Shown: positions 1-8,403 of the stretch, piece after piece
Layout: each line of letters starts with the position of its first letter
Position numbering within the stretch: the first letter of the stretch is position 1
Assembly: GCF_041583835.1 (NCBI RefSeq)
Contig: NZ_JBFHFC010000003.1
Location: forward strand, 109,351 to 173,350
Source of the DNA: Thiomicrorhabdus sp041583835
GTDB taxonomy: Bacteria > Pseudomonadota > Gammaproteobacteria > Thiomicrospirales > Thiomicrospiraceae
DNA: 64,000 nt
Direction: 5' to 3'
The notes under the pieces: generated by a model
The model's database searches: none
What the model saw: the letters and a program-made list of their open reading frames with translations, nothing else
Told to the model about the DNA's origin: nothing
Translations under genes and position numbers: made by a program

Positions 1-811
1 AAGCAGAAAAAACTGATCTGGAAGTTATCCAGTTACCCTGAATAATATTATCGTAATAATCTCCCAAAACTTTGCATTCTGAAAATGGGACTTCCTTGGT
101 ACTCCAAAAAATTTGGTGTTCAGCCGAAAGTCGGCCTAAATCGCATAGCAAGACGGCTATGACTCTACTTGATGTAGAGTCAAACCCAAGTCCAAATGAT
201 TTTAAAAAAATTTGATCTTCTTCTCTCAGAATAGCATTACCAGACTCGTCATAGTTACAGGAGATCCTGCCACTAAAATCTTCGAATTCGAAATCGTACC
301 TAGGATCACCAGAATAGCGCTCCAAAATATCTGTTTCAAAATACCTAAAGCTCAACTGCGGTTCTGCTTGTGCCAACTCAACCGTGTATTTTGCATACCC
401 GAAACCACTAACATCTCGTTGCTTTTTCAAATATTGCTGACTTGGATAGACACATACAGGATATTCAGTTTGCTCTGTAACGAACTCAAAATCACCATAA
501 GAATGCTTAGAAACCTCTATGCCCTTTGCATCTTCTAAAATTTCCAACTGAGTCTTAACAGGATAATGTCCAATCCCAATAATATGAGGGTTTGAGCTTG
601 ATTGAATCGCAACCACTTCATCTTCTACAAGTTGCTTCACCAAATCAATAGAGTACTCATAATCCAAATCGAGCTGTTCTGAGATATTGCGAAGTGGTAT
701 CCCATTAAAATCATTGGATTCACAGAAAAAAGAAAAAACCAAATCCTCAACTTTTTTAAGTTCCTTCACACCATCTCTCTTTTGTTTAACATGCAAATTC
801 GTAATTATCAT
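1..811 (-). CDS. Unrecognised protein, 3' end cut by window edge
   Basis: An uninterrupted minus-strand frame runs from about 811 off the left edge, giving at least 270 residues. I do not recognise the family. The first 80 residues look like a small winged-helix-type domain with alternating charged helices. The rest is rich in Tyr, Phe, Glu and Asp and has no membrane segment or signal peptide. The start is uncertain. ATG at 811 has no visible ribosome site, whereas GTG at 769 follows a purine-rich AGAGAG stretch. Base composition is clearly AT-richer than the core genes to the right. Together with the tRNA-His copy at 1400-1446 this suggests acquired accessory DNA. The gene upstream (870-1274) has the same orientation. 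Confidence 0.6.
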   Translation of the reverse strand, partial: MIITNLHVKQKRDGVKELKKVEDLVFSFFCESNDFNGIPLRNISEQLDLDYEYSIDLVKQLVEDEVVAIQSSSNPHIIGIGHYPVKTQLEILEDAKGIEVSKHSYGDFEFVTEQTEYPVCVYPSQQYLKKQRDVSGFGYAKYTVELAQAEPQLSFRYFETDILERYSGDPRYDFEFEDFSGRISCNYDESGNAILREEDQIFLKSFGLGFDSTSSRVIAVLLCDLGRLSAEHQIFWSTKEVPFSECKVLGDYYDNIIQGNWITSRSVFSA

Positions 812-869
812 GTGTAGGGCTGTCAAAATAAAAAGTAATTTTGTTTCCGCACAATTGTTTTATATAGAT

Positions 870-1274
870 TTAATCAGAATCTCTCTTCCTGACTGCATTT
901 TCATAATACCCTAACTCTTTCTGAATACCCTGAACTTGAGCATCAAGTTCATCTGTCCAATCAGGAATATCTATGTAAACTAGGTCAGAGGAATATCCTG
1001 TAGACTGATCAGGCCTATCCGTGGCAATGCCAACTACAATGCCTACATCTGGCGCTGTAACACGGATAACAAGACATCTCAAACCAAGCTCTTTGACCCT
1101 AAATTTTCTATCACTATTTATCCCTGTCAAAAATACAAATGCTGTATTTTGATACGCCAAAGCTACTCTAGAAGAAATTTTTAATTCAAGTTTAACTAAA
1201 AATTCTCTAAATATTTCCGCAAGAATAACTCGATGCCTCCTTGGCTGTATTCCATTTAAATTAGAACAAACTGA
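870..1274 (-). CDS. Unrecognised small protein or gene remnant without a standard start
   Basis: The minus-strand frame is open from a TAA at 1275-1277 down to the stop at 870. The sequence looks coded throughout, with regular amphipathic stretches and a conserved-looking Arg/His-rich start after an NGIQPRR segment. It contains no ATG. TTG at 1160 would give 96 residues and lose coding-like sequence. A perfect AAGGAGG lies at 1236-1242, and the codon 9 bases beyond it is ATT (1226), a rare start known from infC. The alternative is a 3' remnant of a larger gene cut by recombination near the tRNA. It sits 58 bases upstream of the next gene, same strand. Family unknown. Confidence 0.45.
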   Translation of the reverse strand, partial: SVCSNLNGIQPRRHRVILAEIFREFLVKLELKISSRVALAYQNTAFVFLTGINSDRKFRVKELGLRCLVIRVTAPDVGIVVGIATDRPDQSTGYSSDLVYIDIPDWTDELDAQVQGIQKELGYYENAVRKRDSD

Positions 1275-1587
1275 TTATTGGCGACCTCTTTAATTGAGTA
1301 GTCAAACACTTCTTCTCTTAGCAAGTCTTTTAGTATATATAGTGTTCAATCAGATGGACTATAAACATTTAAAAACAAAGAGAATAAAGTTAGTGCGAAT
1401 GACGGGGATCGAACCCGCGACAACAGGAATCACAAAACTGGGCTCTTCTGACCGGTTAGCAATAAATACAAACATGGCAGAAAACGAATACAGAAAATAA
1501 TCTAAATGGATTTAGTAGAAGTTAATTCGATCTTGTGATGAATTAAGTACGATATTGGTTTAGTAGGATTTAATATAGAAATAAAAA
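1275..1587. other. Gene-poor junction next to tRNA-His
   Basis: This AT-rich stretch lies between the accessory frame and the tRNA operon. I see no convincing gene. The open frame at 1294-1500 (plus strand) is made partly of the antisense tRNA copy and has no ribosome site. The only recognisable element is the tRNA-His 3'-end copy at 1400-1446. The roughly 150 bases between that copy and the real tRNA may be the residue of an integrated element. Confidence 0.5.
1400..1446 (-). repeat. Partial duplicate of the tRNA-His 3' half (att-site-like)
   Basis: Bases 1400-1435 are identical over 36 bases to 1597-1632 within tRNA-His, in the same orientation. After three mismatched bases, eight more match (1439-1446 with 1636-1643). 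The copy covers the variable region, T arm and anticodon region. It lacks the D arm, the acceptor 5' strand and the anticodon-stem pairing, so it is not a working tRNA. A 3'-half tRNA copy next to a tRNA is the usual mark of tyrosine-recombinase integration (attL/attR). Confidence 0.75.
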
Positions 1588-1664
1588 TGGGGTGAGTGAC
1601 GGGGATCGAACCCGCGACAACAGGAATCACAATCCTGGGCTCTACCAACTGAGCTACACCCACC
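1588..1664 (-). tRNA. tRNA-His (anticodon GTG)
   Basis: A full cloverleaf can be folded on the minus strand, with anticodon loop TTGTGAT. The 5' end carries the extra G(-1) opposite discriminator C73, the identity element of tRNA-His, and CCA is encoded. It is the last gene of a Pro-Arg-His cluster. Its 3' half is duplicated at 1400-1446. Confidence 0.97.
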
Positions 1665-1690
1665 ATAGTGGTTGATCGACACACCGTAAA

Positions 1691-1767
1691 TGGCGCGCCC
1701 ATCAGGATTCGAACCTGAAACCCTCGCCTTAGAAGGGCGATGCTCTATCCAGTTGAGCTATGGGCGC
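1691..1767 (-). tRNA. tRNA-Arg (anticodon TCT)
   Basis: Cloverleaf on the minus strand with acceptor GCGCCCA pairing TGGGCGC, anticodon loop CTTCTAA (anticodon TCT, reads AGA/AGG), T loop GGTTCGAATCC and encoded CCA. It lies in the middle of the tRNA operon, 26 bases from tRNA-His. Confidence 0.97.
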
Positions 1768-1820
1768 TCTATCGAACCTTGTGACTATTGACCCGAAAAG
1801 GATTCGCATCAAAAAGAATA

Positions 1821-1897
1821 TGGTCGGAGTGGAGGGATTTGAACCCCCGACCACCTGTACCCAAAACAGGTGCGCTACCAAGCTGCGCTACACTCCG
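1821..1897 (-). tRNA. tRNA-Pro (anticodon TGG)
   Basis: Cloverleaf on the minus strand with acceptor CGGAGTG pairing CACTCCG, anticodon loop TTTGGGT (anticodon TGG) and encoded CCA. It is the first gene of the operon, immediately downstream of the promoter at 1912-1940. Confidence 0.97.
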
Positions 1898-1911
1898 TGA
1901 AGATGGGGCGT

Positions 1912-1940
1912 ATTGTATAGACGCCCCCCAGTACTGTCAA
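1912..1940 (-). promoter_or_regulatory. Sigma-70 promoter of the tRNA operon
   Basis: On the minus strand there is TTGACA (1935-1940), then exactly 17 bases, then TACAAT (1912-1917), ahead of tRNA-Pro. A GC-rich discriminator (ACGCCCC) follows the -10 box, as in stringently controlled stable-RNA promoters. Confidence 0.85.
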
Positions 1941-2147
1941 CCAGAAATTATGAAAATTTATTGTTTTTTTTATGGTCGCCCAAAAGAGACTCCGGCCAAT
2001 TTCAGCTAAGTATTTGATTCCTATTTTGAATCGCTTTTTCCTTACCCACAACCCATTGCTCAACAAATCCAGTCCAATAGCGAGAGAAAAGAAATAAAAT
2101 CGGGTATCATAATGTTTTTTTAATTTCTACATCATTTGGGAGATGTT

Positions 2148-3008
2148 ATGTCTGCTAAGATTCTTGACGGTAAAGCCATTGCAGAAGAGTTACGCGAATC
2201 CATTAAACAAGAAGTTGAGCAACAAGTTGCTCAAGGGAAAAATCCGCCTGGCCTAGCCGTAATCATGGTGGGCGAAGATCCAGCCTCTCAAGTGTATGTA
2301 CGTAATAAAAAGATCGCTTGCCAAAAAGCCGGCTTTAACGATGTTTCCGAAGTTTTACCGGCGGAAACCTCACAAGAAGAAGTATTGGCATTAATCGACA
2401 AGCTAAATGCCGACGACACCGTTCACGGTATTATCGTCCAGCTACCGGTACCTGCGCATATTGACCCTGAAACCATTATCGAACGTATCCACCCATGTAA
2501 AGACGTGGACGGTTTCCACCCTTATAACGTCGGTCGTTTGGCAACACGCATGCCTCAGTTAGCCCCTTGTACGCCACACGGCGTTATGACCATGTTGGCT
2601 AAAACAGGCATTCCGCTACGTGGGTTGAATGCGGTCGTTGTCGGTGCGTCTAACATTGTGGGTGTTCCTATGGCATTAGAACTTCTAAATGAGCGCGCTA
2701 CGGTCACTATTTGCCACAGTGCAACCAAAGACCTGCCTAAAAAGGTTTCCGAAGCGGATTTAGTCGTTGTCGGTGTCGGTATCCCGAACATGGTGAAAGG
2801 CGAATGGATCAAAGACGGTGCGATTGTGATCGATGTAGGTATCAACCGTTTAGACGACGGTACACTGTGCGGTGACGTCGAATACGACGTGGCTAAAGAA
2901 AAAGCGAGCTGGATCACTCCGGTTCCGGGCGGTGTCGGTCCAATGACCATCGCGACCCTATTGCAGAACACGTTACAGGTTGCCTATCACCTAGACTGCA
3001 AAGCGTAA
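2148..3008 (+). CDS. folD: FolD, methylenetetrahydrofolate dehydrogenase / cyclohydrolase
   Basis: This 286-residue cytosolic enzyme interconverts 5,10-methylene-, 5,10-methenyl- and 10-formyl-tetrahydrofolate with NADP, feeding purine and formyl-Met synthesis. Length and family motifs fit: Y-V-x-x-K-x-K near residue 55 (catalytic Tyr/Lys), the QLPVP motif near residue 100, DVDGFHP, the Rossmann segment VVGASNIVGVP, and the PVPGGVGPMT signature near the C terminus. I chose ATG 2148 because GGGAG sits six bases upstream; a TTG 12 bases earlier is open but lacks a ribosome site. It is a single gene, divergent from the tRNA operon, and ends in a strong terminator. Confidence 0.97.
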   Translation: MSAKILDGKAIAEELRESIKQEVEQQVAQGKNPPGLAVIMVGEDPASQVYVRNKKIACQKAGFNDVSEVLPAETSQEEVLALIDKLNADDTVHGIIVQLPVPAHIDPETIIERIHPCKDVDGFHPYNVGRLATRMPQLAPCTPHGVMTMLAKTGIPLRGLNAVVVGASNIVGVPMALELLNERATVTICHSATKDLPKKVSEADLVVVGVGIPNMVKGEWIKDGAIVIDVGINRLDDGTLCGDVEYDVAKEKASWITPVPGGVGPMTIATLLQNTLQVAYHLDCKA

Positions 3009-3033
3009 TCGTTTCACGCAATCCCACAAAGCA

Positions 3034-3067
3034 AAAAGGCCGGTATTTTCGAATACCGGCCTTTTTT
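3034..3067. terminator. Bidirectional intrinsic terminator after folD
   Basis: A stem of AAGGCCGGTATT pairing AATACCGGCCTT closes a short TTCG loop. An A run lies on the left and a T run on the right, so it can stop both folD and the convergent ABC exporter gene. Confidence 0.9.
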
Positions 3068-3101
3068 ATATCTTTATATCTGGATTACTTCACACTCAAA
3101 C

Positions 3102-4931
3102 TTAACGGTACAGCTTGTGATAAGTCCCCTCTTGAGCGATCAATTCGTCATGACTGCCGCTTTCGATGATATGTCCGTCCTCGAATACCATAATACGATC
3201 CGCCTGCCGGATTGAACTTAAGCGGTGTGCCACAATCAAAGTCGTACGGTTCTCAAGGAACGGCGCCAAGTCTTCATAAAGCTGACGTTCGGTTTCCATA
3301 TCCAACGCCGAGGTCGCCTCGTCCATAATCACCACTTTAGGGTCTTGCAAAATCATCCGCGCAATCGCCAATCGCTGACGCTGACCACCGGACAACTTAA
3401 TGCCGTTGCGCCCGACAATCGTATCCAACCCCTGTTCGAGCGATTTGACGACCTCATCCAACTGCGCCTGTTGTAAGGCATACCAAAGCTTTTCGTCGGC
3501 CATCTCCTGCCCTAACGTCAAATTAAAACGAATGCTTTGATGAAACAATACCGGCTGCTGTAAAACCGTCGCCACATGCTGACGTACCACCGCTTGCCCG
3601 ATCTGATCTATAGGTTGATCGCCATACAGCACTTGCCCTGATTCGGCTTGATAAAACCCCAACAGCAGTTGAACCAAGGTGGTTTTACCGCCGCCGCTCG
3701 CACCGACCAACGCCAGTTTCTCGCCGGGTTGAATAGTGAAGTTCAAACGATTAAGTACCCGTTCCGACTTACCGGGATAGCGGAAACACAAGTCTTTGAC
3801 CGCCACCGACACGGGCTCTGATTGGTCGAACGGATTGACCTTACTTTGGAAAACCGGTTCCTGCTTCAAATCCAACACTTCATTAATACGTTGCAAAGCG
3901 CCGCTTGCCGCGCTGTAGCTGTATTGAATCGCCAACATCTCCTGAACCGGACCCATCATAAACCACAGGTAACCGAATACCGCCATCATCTCACCGATCG
4001 TCAGCCCCGAAAACACCACCATCAACATACTGACACCGCGGAACACATCAAAACCGATCAAAAAGATCATGAATGAGAAACGGCTTGCCGCATCGCTTTT
4101 CCAGGTAAAGGCTTCGGAATTCTGCTTGATCGTTAAGGCATGACCGCGAACACGGTCGAAGAAATTAGTATCTTGATTGGCCGCGCGTACCTGCTGCAAA
4201 GCATCCAAAGTCTCAGTCAACGCCTGTTGAAAAGCGTCTACCGCGCTATTTTCGTCCTTTTTCAAGGTTTTGACCTTACGCCCCATGCGCATGGTGAAAT
4301 AGACCACCACCGGGTTCAACAGCAAAATAAACAGAGCCAGTTGCCAATGCAGCCACAACAAGACCAAACTCACGCCAATCAAAGTGAACACGGCGATGAT
4401 TAGCTTACCGACCGTCGTACCCAGAAAAGTATCGATACTGTTGACGTCATTCACCATCGTTGCCGAAACACTGCCGCTTCCCATCGTTTCGTATTGCGCC
4501 ATGGAAACGCCCTGCACTCTCGCCAGTAGGTCACGGCGAATCTGGTAGGTGACGTCTTTGGCGATGACGGTAAATTGCTGCACTTGCCAGACGCCGAAAA
4601 CCAGCCCCAACATTCTTAAGACGATGGTGATTACAGTAATGGCGACGATATAGTAGATAGGGCCGTACCAGTCTGATGACACCAACGTCTGCAAAAATCC
4701 GACAATCGGCCCGGGCTTATTCAGTAATACCTCATCCACCAGAATCGGCAACAATAATGGCAGCGGTACGGTCGCCAACATCGCCAACAAGGCGATAATG
4801 TGCGCTTTAACCAGACGCGGCTTATGCTTCACCACCAAATCGAAAATTCGCTGCCAGGTATAACAGCGTTCCGAATACCCCGAGGATTGATCGGTAACGG
4901 GCACGGATGCGGGAGCGGCGGAAGCGTCCAT
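3102..4931 (-). CDS. ABC exporter, MsbA/multidrug-like half transporter
   Basis: This 609-residue protein is a fused ABC half transporter expected to work as an inner-membrane homodimer. Roughly residues 40-320 form a six-helix transmembrane domain (helices near 40, 75, 180, 200, 290 and 310). The C-terminal ATPase has Walker A GASGGGKTT, signature LSGGQRQRLAIAR, Walker B VVIMDEATSALD and H-loop VAHRLSS. The family includes the lipid A flippase MsbA and drug exporters; the sequence does not settle the substrate. It is the last gene of the long block, five bases after tatD, and convergent with folD. Confidence 0.88.
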   Translation of the reverse strand: MDASAAPASVPVTDQSSGYSERCYTWQRIFDLVVKHKPRLVKAHIIALLAMLATVPLPLLLPILVDEVLLNKPGPIVGFLQTLVSSDWYGPIYYIVAITVITIVLRMLGLVFGVWQVQQFTVIAKDVTYQIRRDLLARVQGVSMAQYETMGSGSVSATMVNDVNSIDTFLGTTVGKLIIAVFTLIGVSLVLLWLHWQLALFILLLNPVVVYFTMRMGRKVKTLKKDENSAVDAFQQALTETLDALQQVRAANQDTNFFDRVRGHALTIKQNSEAFTWKSDAASRFSFMIFLIGFDVFRGVSMLMVVFSGLTIGEMMAVFGYLWFMMGPVQEMLAIQYSYSAASGALQRINEVLDLKQEPVFQSKVNPFDQSEPVSVAVKDLCFRYPGKSERVLNRLNFTIQPGEKLALVGASGGGKTTLVQLLLGFYQAESGQVLYGDQPIDQIGQAVVRQHVATVLQQPVLFHQSIRFNLTLGQEMADEKLWYALQQAQLDEVVKSLEQGLDTIVGRNGIKLSGGQRQRLAIARMILQDPKVVIMDEATSALDMETERQLYEDLAPFLENRTTLIVAHRLSSIRQADRIMVFEDGHIIESGSHDELIAQEGTYHKLYR

Positions 4932-4936
4932 AAAAC

Positions 4937-5716
4937 TTAGTCCAGTTTGAACAAACGGTTAAAGTTGGCGGTGGTCGCTTCGGCCACCTCTTCAAAAGAC
5001 AACGCCCTCAACTTGGCGATTTCCTCAACCACATAACGGGTATAACCCGGTTGATTGGTTTTGCCGCGATAAGGCATCGGTGCCAGATAAGGCGAATCGG
5101 TTTCAACCAGAATGCGATCCAAAGGTACCTGTTTAGCCACCTCTTTGAGTTCCAACGCGTTCTTAAACGTAACGATGCCGGAAAAGGAGATATAAAACCC
5201 GATCTGCATTGCGCGTTCGGCAGTCTCCATATCTTCAACGAAGCAGTGCATGATACCGCCGATTTCATCCGCGCCCTCCTGTTCCAGAATGCTCAAACAG
5301 TCCGGCGTGGAATTACGGGTATGGATAATCAACGGTTTACCAAGTTGTTTGGCGATACGGATATGTTGTCTGAAACGCTCGTGCTGCCATTCCATCGATT
5401 CCGCCTCGGCATCGAAGTGGAAATAATCCAATCCGACTTCGCCAATCGCAATCACTTTAGGATGAGAAGCGGCTTCAATCAAAGCCTCGTCGGAAATCAC
5501 GACGTCTTTGTCTTCGCAAGGATGTACGCCGATGGCGGCGTAGACTTCATCATACTGTTCCGCCAGGGCCAGCACTTCAGACCACTGCTGCGGATTAATC
5601 GCCACACACAGAATACGCCCCACTTCCAATTCTTTCGCTTTTTCGATCACTTCCGAAACCGTTCCTACCTTCTCCTCGGGCAGGATATTCAAATGACAAT
5701 GCGAATCGACAATCAC
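4937..5716 (-). CDS. tatD: TatD-family metal-dependent deoxyribonuclease
   Basis: This 259-residue TIM-barrel hydrolase of the YcfH/TatD group carries the family's metal ligands: HCH in DSHCHLN at the start, Glu in IGEVGLDY, His in IIHTRN, His in MHCF, and Asp in ETDSPYL. Family members are 3'-5' DNases or phosphoesterases. I set the start at GTG 5716, which overlaps the holB stop (GTGA). The open frame reaches 5791 but would add about 25 residues not seen in the family. The position after tmk-holB matches E. coli ycfH. Confidence 0.9.
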   Translation of the reverse strand: MIVDSHCHLNILPEEKVGTVSEVIEKAKELEVGRILCVAINPQQWSEVLALAEQYDEVYAAIGVHPCEDKDVVISDEALIEAASHPKVIAIGEVGLDYFHFDAEAESMEWQHERFRQHIRIAKQLGKPLIIHTRNSTPDCLSILEQEGADEIGGIMHCFVEDMETAERAMQIGFYISFSGIVTFKNALELKEVAKQVPLDRILVETDSPYLAPMPYRGKTNQPGYTRYVVEEIAKLRALSFEEVAEATTANFNRLFKLD

Positions 5717-6696
5717 GCTAACTTCCCTTTTACTAAATTTGATTGAAACACACTCTCTAGAGGTTCTTGTGAGTGTTGAATCTGCAGCCATTCAAAGCAC
5801 AAAGATTCCAATACCAGCTGTTTATTGGCGTTCCCCTGCCAACTGCTCTTAGCTTGCAGGCAGGCCTGCTGGAAACGCAGCCAGTTTTGGATCTGGTTAT
5901 CGGAATAATCCGATCCTTCCTTATAAAAAGCCGCACGAACGGCGGAAACCGACCAGAAATAGAAATAGTCGAATACCTGTTCCGGTTTCGCCCATTTCAA
6001 CCATTTTTCCACCAACTGAGGAACGGTTTTCTGACCTGACTGCATCTGCTTTAAAGCGGCTTTCCATTCATTGTCCTGTTCGAACAACCCTTGCTCTATC
6101 CATTGCTGCGCCGCAATCGGCGCACCCCAGTTCAAACGCAAGGCACGTTTAATCAAAGCTGCATCCGCCTGAGGACTGGCTTGTTGCAGCCATGCCTGCG
6201 CTTCGTCTATCGACGGCGCGGCAAAAGACAATTTCTGACAACGACTTAAAATAGTCGCGGGTAAACGCCCAAGCTGATGCGTCGTTAAAATAAACAGCGT
6301 TCTAGCGCTCGGTTCTTCAAGCGTCTTCAACAAGGCATTAAAGGCTGATTGATTCAAGTATTCAGGCCCTTCCACCCAGGCCACTTTATAACCACCTTGA
6401 TGCGACGTTTCGTTCAATTTGTAGACCAATTCGCGAACCTGATCTACCGAAATCTCTTTTTTGTCTTCCAACACCTGCAAATGGAAAAAATCGGGGTGTT
6501 GTTGAGTATTGAACAGATGGCAGCCCGAACATTGACCGCACGCATTACGATGGTCGCAGAAAATGGATTGCACCAACTGCTGAACAAAAGATTCAATGCC
6601 GATACCACTCGGTCCGGACAACAAATAGGCATGCCCCAATCGCGACTGCAGCTGCTGCCATTGCTGCCACTGAGCGGCCATCCACGGATAAATCAT
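5713..6696 (-). CDS. holB: DNA polymerase III delta' subunit
   Basis: This 327-residue clamp-loader subunit works with gamma/tau and delta to load the beta clamp. It has a P-loop-like GPSGIGIE lacking the normal GKT/S, as expected for the non-hydrolysing delta'. It also has a four-cysteine zinc module (CDHRNACGQCSGC near residues 50-60), the AFNALLKTLEEP motif, and the SRC region (LSRCQ). It overlaps tmk by four bases (ATGA) and tatD by one to four bases, so the three are translationally coupled. Confidence 0.93.
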   Translation of the reverse strand: MIYPWMAAQWQQWQQLQSRLGHAYLLSGPSGIGIESFVQQLVQSIFCDHRNACGQCSGCHLFNTQQHPDFFHLQVLEDKKEISVDQVRELVYKLNETSHQGGYKVAWVEGPEYLNQSAFNALLKTLEEPSARTLFILTTHQLGRLPATILSRCQKLSFAAPSIDEAQAWLQQASPQADAALIKRALRLNWGAPIAAQQWIEQGLFEQDNEWKAALKQMQSGQKTVPQLVEKWLKWAKPEQVFDYFYFWSVSAVRAAFYKEGSDYSDNQIQNWLRFQQACLQAKSSWQGNANKQLVLESLCFEWLQIQHSQEPLESVFQSNLVKGKLA

Positions 6697-7322
6697 GCGT
6701 TCTCCATAAGGGCTTTCAAGCAGGTTTCGATTTCTGCCTGAACCTGCGCTAAAGATTGACTGGCATCCAACACCGTATAACGCTCTTCAGCCTGTTTGGC
6801 ACGCGTCAGGTAAGCGCCGCGCACCTTTTCGAAAAAGTCGTGCTGTTCCTGTTCGAAACGGTCCGTCTGACCGCCGCGCGACGCCACGCGCGCCATACCG
6901 ATTTCGATCGGCAAATCGAATACAAACGTCATATCCGGAAACATACCCTGCTGAACCCAGGCTTCGATTTCGGCAATGCGCTCAAAAGGAATGCCGCGTG
7001 CCGCACCTTGATAAGCGTAACTGGCGTCGGTGAAACGATCTGAAATCACCCAGGTGCCTTTTTCAAGCGCAGGAATAATCTTTTCGCGGATATGCTGAGC
7101 GCGGGCGGCAAACATCAACAACAATTCGGTATCGGCATGCATTTCGGTGTAGGCCTGGTTCAACAGAATTCCTCTGACCGCTTCGCCGATTTCGGTTCCG
7201 CCCGGTTCGCGCGTAGTGATGACATCAATGCCCTGCTGCTTGAGCCAATCCGCCATAAAGGCTAAATTGGTTGATTTACCTGCGCCTTCGGTTCCCTCAA
7301 GTGTAATGAATTTGCCTGTCAT
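6693..7322 (-). CDS. tmk: Thymidylate kinase
   Basis: This 209-residue enzyme phosphorylates dTMP to dTDP for DNA synthesis. It has the P-loop EGTEGAGKST at residues 9-18, the TTREPGGT substrate motif, DRFTDASYAYQGAARG, and an Arg-containing lid region near residue 150. Length is normal. It sits between mltG and holB as in most gammaproteobacteria and overlaps holB by four bases. Confidence 0.96.
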   Translation of the reverse strand: MTGKFITLEGTEGAGKSTNLAFMADWLKQQGIDVITTREPGGTEIGEAVRGILLNQAYTEMHADTELLLMFAARAQHIREKIIPALEKGTWVISDRFTDASYAYQGAARGIPFERIAEIEAWVQQGMFPDMTFVFDLPIEIGMARVASRGGQTDRFEQEQHDFFEKVRGAYLTRAKQAEERYTVLDASQSLAQVQAEIETCLKALMENA

Positions 7323-7371
7323 CCAGCCCTACTTCCTTTTTGCATATTTCTATTAATTCACGATTCGTTCG

Positions 7372-8403
7372 CTAGCGCAGCAACTGATACTTGCGCACCG
7401 CTTTATTATGTTCGATCAGCGTCTCTGAAAAATAGTGTTCGCCGTTGCCTTTGGCGACAAAATACAGCGCTTTGGTTTTATCCGGATGCATCACCGCAGT
7501 AATCGCCTCACGACTTGGCAAAGCGATCGGACTCGGCGGCAAACCGTTCACCCGGTAAGTGTTATAAGGTGTCTTTTTCAGCAGATCGACCTTACGGATA
7601 TTACCATCATATTTCGCTCCGATGCCATAAATCACGGTCGGATCAGTTTGTAGACGCATGCCTTTTTTCAGGCGGTTAATAAACACCCCTGCAATCAAAG
7701 CGCGTTCTTCTGGTACAGCGGTCTCTTTTTCCACTAGAGACGCCATAATCAAAGCCTCGTAAGGGGTCTTAAACGGCAAATCCTTAGCTCTGTTCTGCCA
7801 GGATTCCTGTAGAGTCGTGTTCAAGGCTTCGTGCGCTCGGGTCAGAATATCCAGGTCGGAATCACCGGCCTGATACAGATAGGTTTCCGGCAGAAACCAG
7901 CCCTCAAGCCCCGCGAAAGGATAGTTTTCGTCCCCTAACGTTTTCAGTGAGAAAGCTTTATAGAGTGCTTCCGTTTGCCCGACGTTTAAAACACGTTTGA
8001 TTTTCGTCAAGGCCTCTATCTGAAGCAGTGTCTGTTCGAAAGTGTGGCCTGCGATCAAGGTCACAGGATATTTAACCGTTTCACCTTTGATCAACGCCTG
8101 TGCAAGTTCTTCGACCGTCCACTCTGGCTGAATCCGCATCTCCCCGGTTTTAATCAAACCGTGCTGATCATGATAGCGTAGATACCACACAAACCACTTA
8201 GGCGAATCCAACAGACCTGCCTGATGTAACTGTTCGGCGACTTTAGACGCCGAAGAACCGGGTTGGATTTCAATCACCTTGGATTCCGCCAAATTGGAAA
8301 CCGGCTGAATCAAAAACTGCTGAACCTGAAAACCGATAATGAACGCCGCCACAACCAACAAGCCGGACGCGGCCGCTAAACCTCTCAACAACGTTTTTAT
8401 CAT
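7372..8403 (-). CDS. mltG: Endolytic murein transglycosylase MltG
   Basis: This 343-residue YceG-family protein has one N-terminal membrane helix (about residues 8-28) and a periplasmic domain. It cleaves nascent peptidoglycan strands and limits glycan chain length. Family marks are the LysM-like region near residues 45-90, ASLVEKET with the catalytic Glu near residue 220, RLKKGMRLQTDPTVIYG, and YNTYRVNGLPPSPIALP. I chose ATG 8403, which overlaps the pabC stop as ATGA; an in-frame TTG lies six bases upstream. The synteny pabC-mltG-tmk-holB supports the call. Confidence 0.95.
   Translation of the reverse strand: MIKTLLRGLAAASGLLVVAAFIIGFQVQQFLIQPVSNLAESKVIEIQPGSSASKVAEQLHQAGLLDSPKWFVWYLRYHDQHGLIKTGEMRIQPEWTVEELAQALIKGETVKYPVTLIAGHTFEQTLLQIEALTKIKRVLNVGQTEALYKAFSLKTLGDENYPFAGLEGWFLPETYLYQAGDSDLDILTRAHEALNTTLQESWQNRAKDLPFKTPYEALIMASLVEKETAVPEERALIAGVFINRLKKGMRLQTDPTVIYGIGAKYDGNIRKVDLLKKTPYNTYRVNGLPPSPIALPSREAITAVMHPDKTKALYFVAKGNGEHYFSETLIEHNKAVRKYQLLR

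Noticed and set aside
1294..1500. Plus-strand open frame of 68 codons
   Set aside because: It crosses the antisense tRNA-His copy, has no ribosome site and no protein-like composition.
5051..5746. 231-codon plus-strand open frame
   Set aside because: Lies fully antisense to tatD, whose metal-site motifs are intact; it is a shadow of its codon use.
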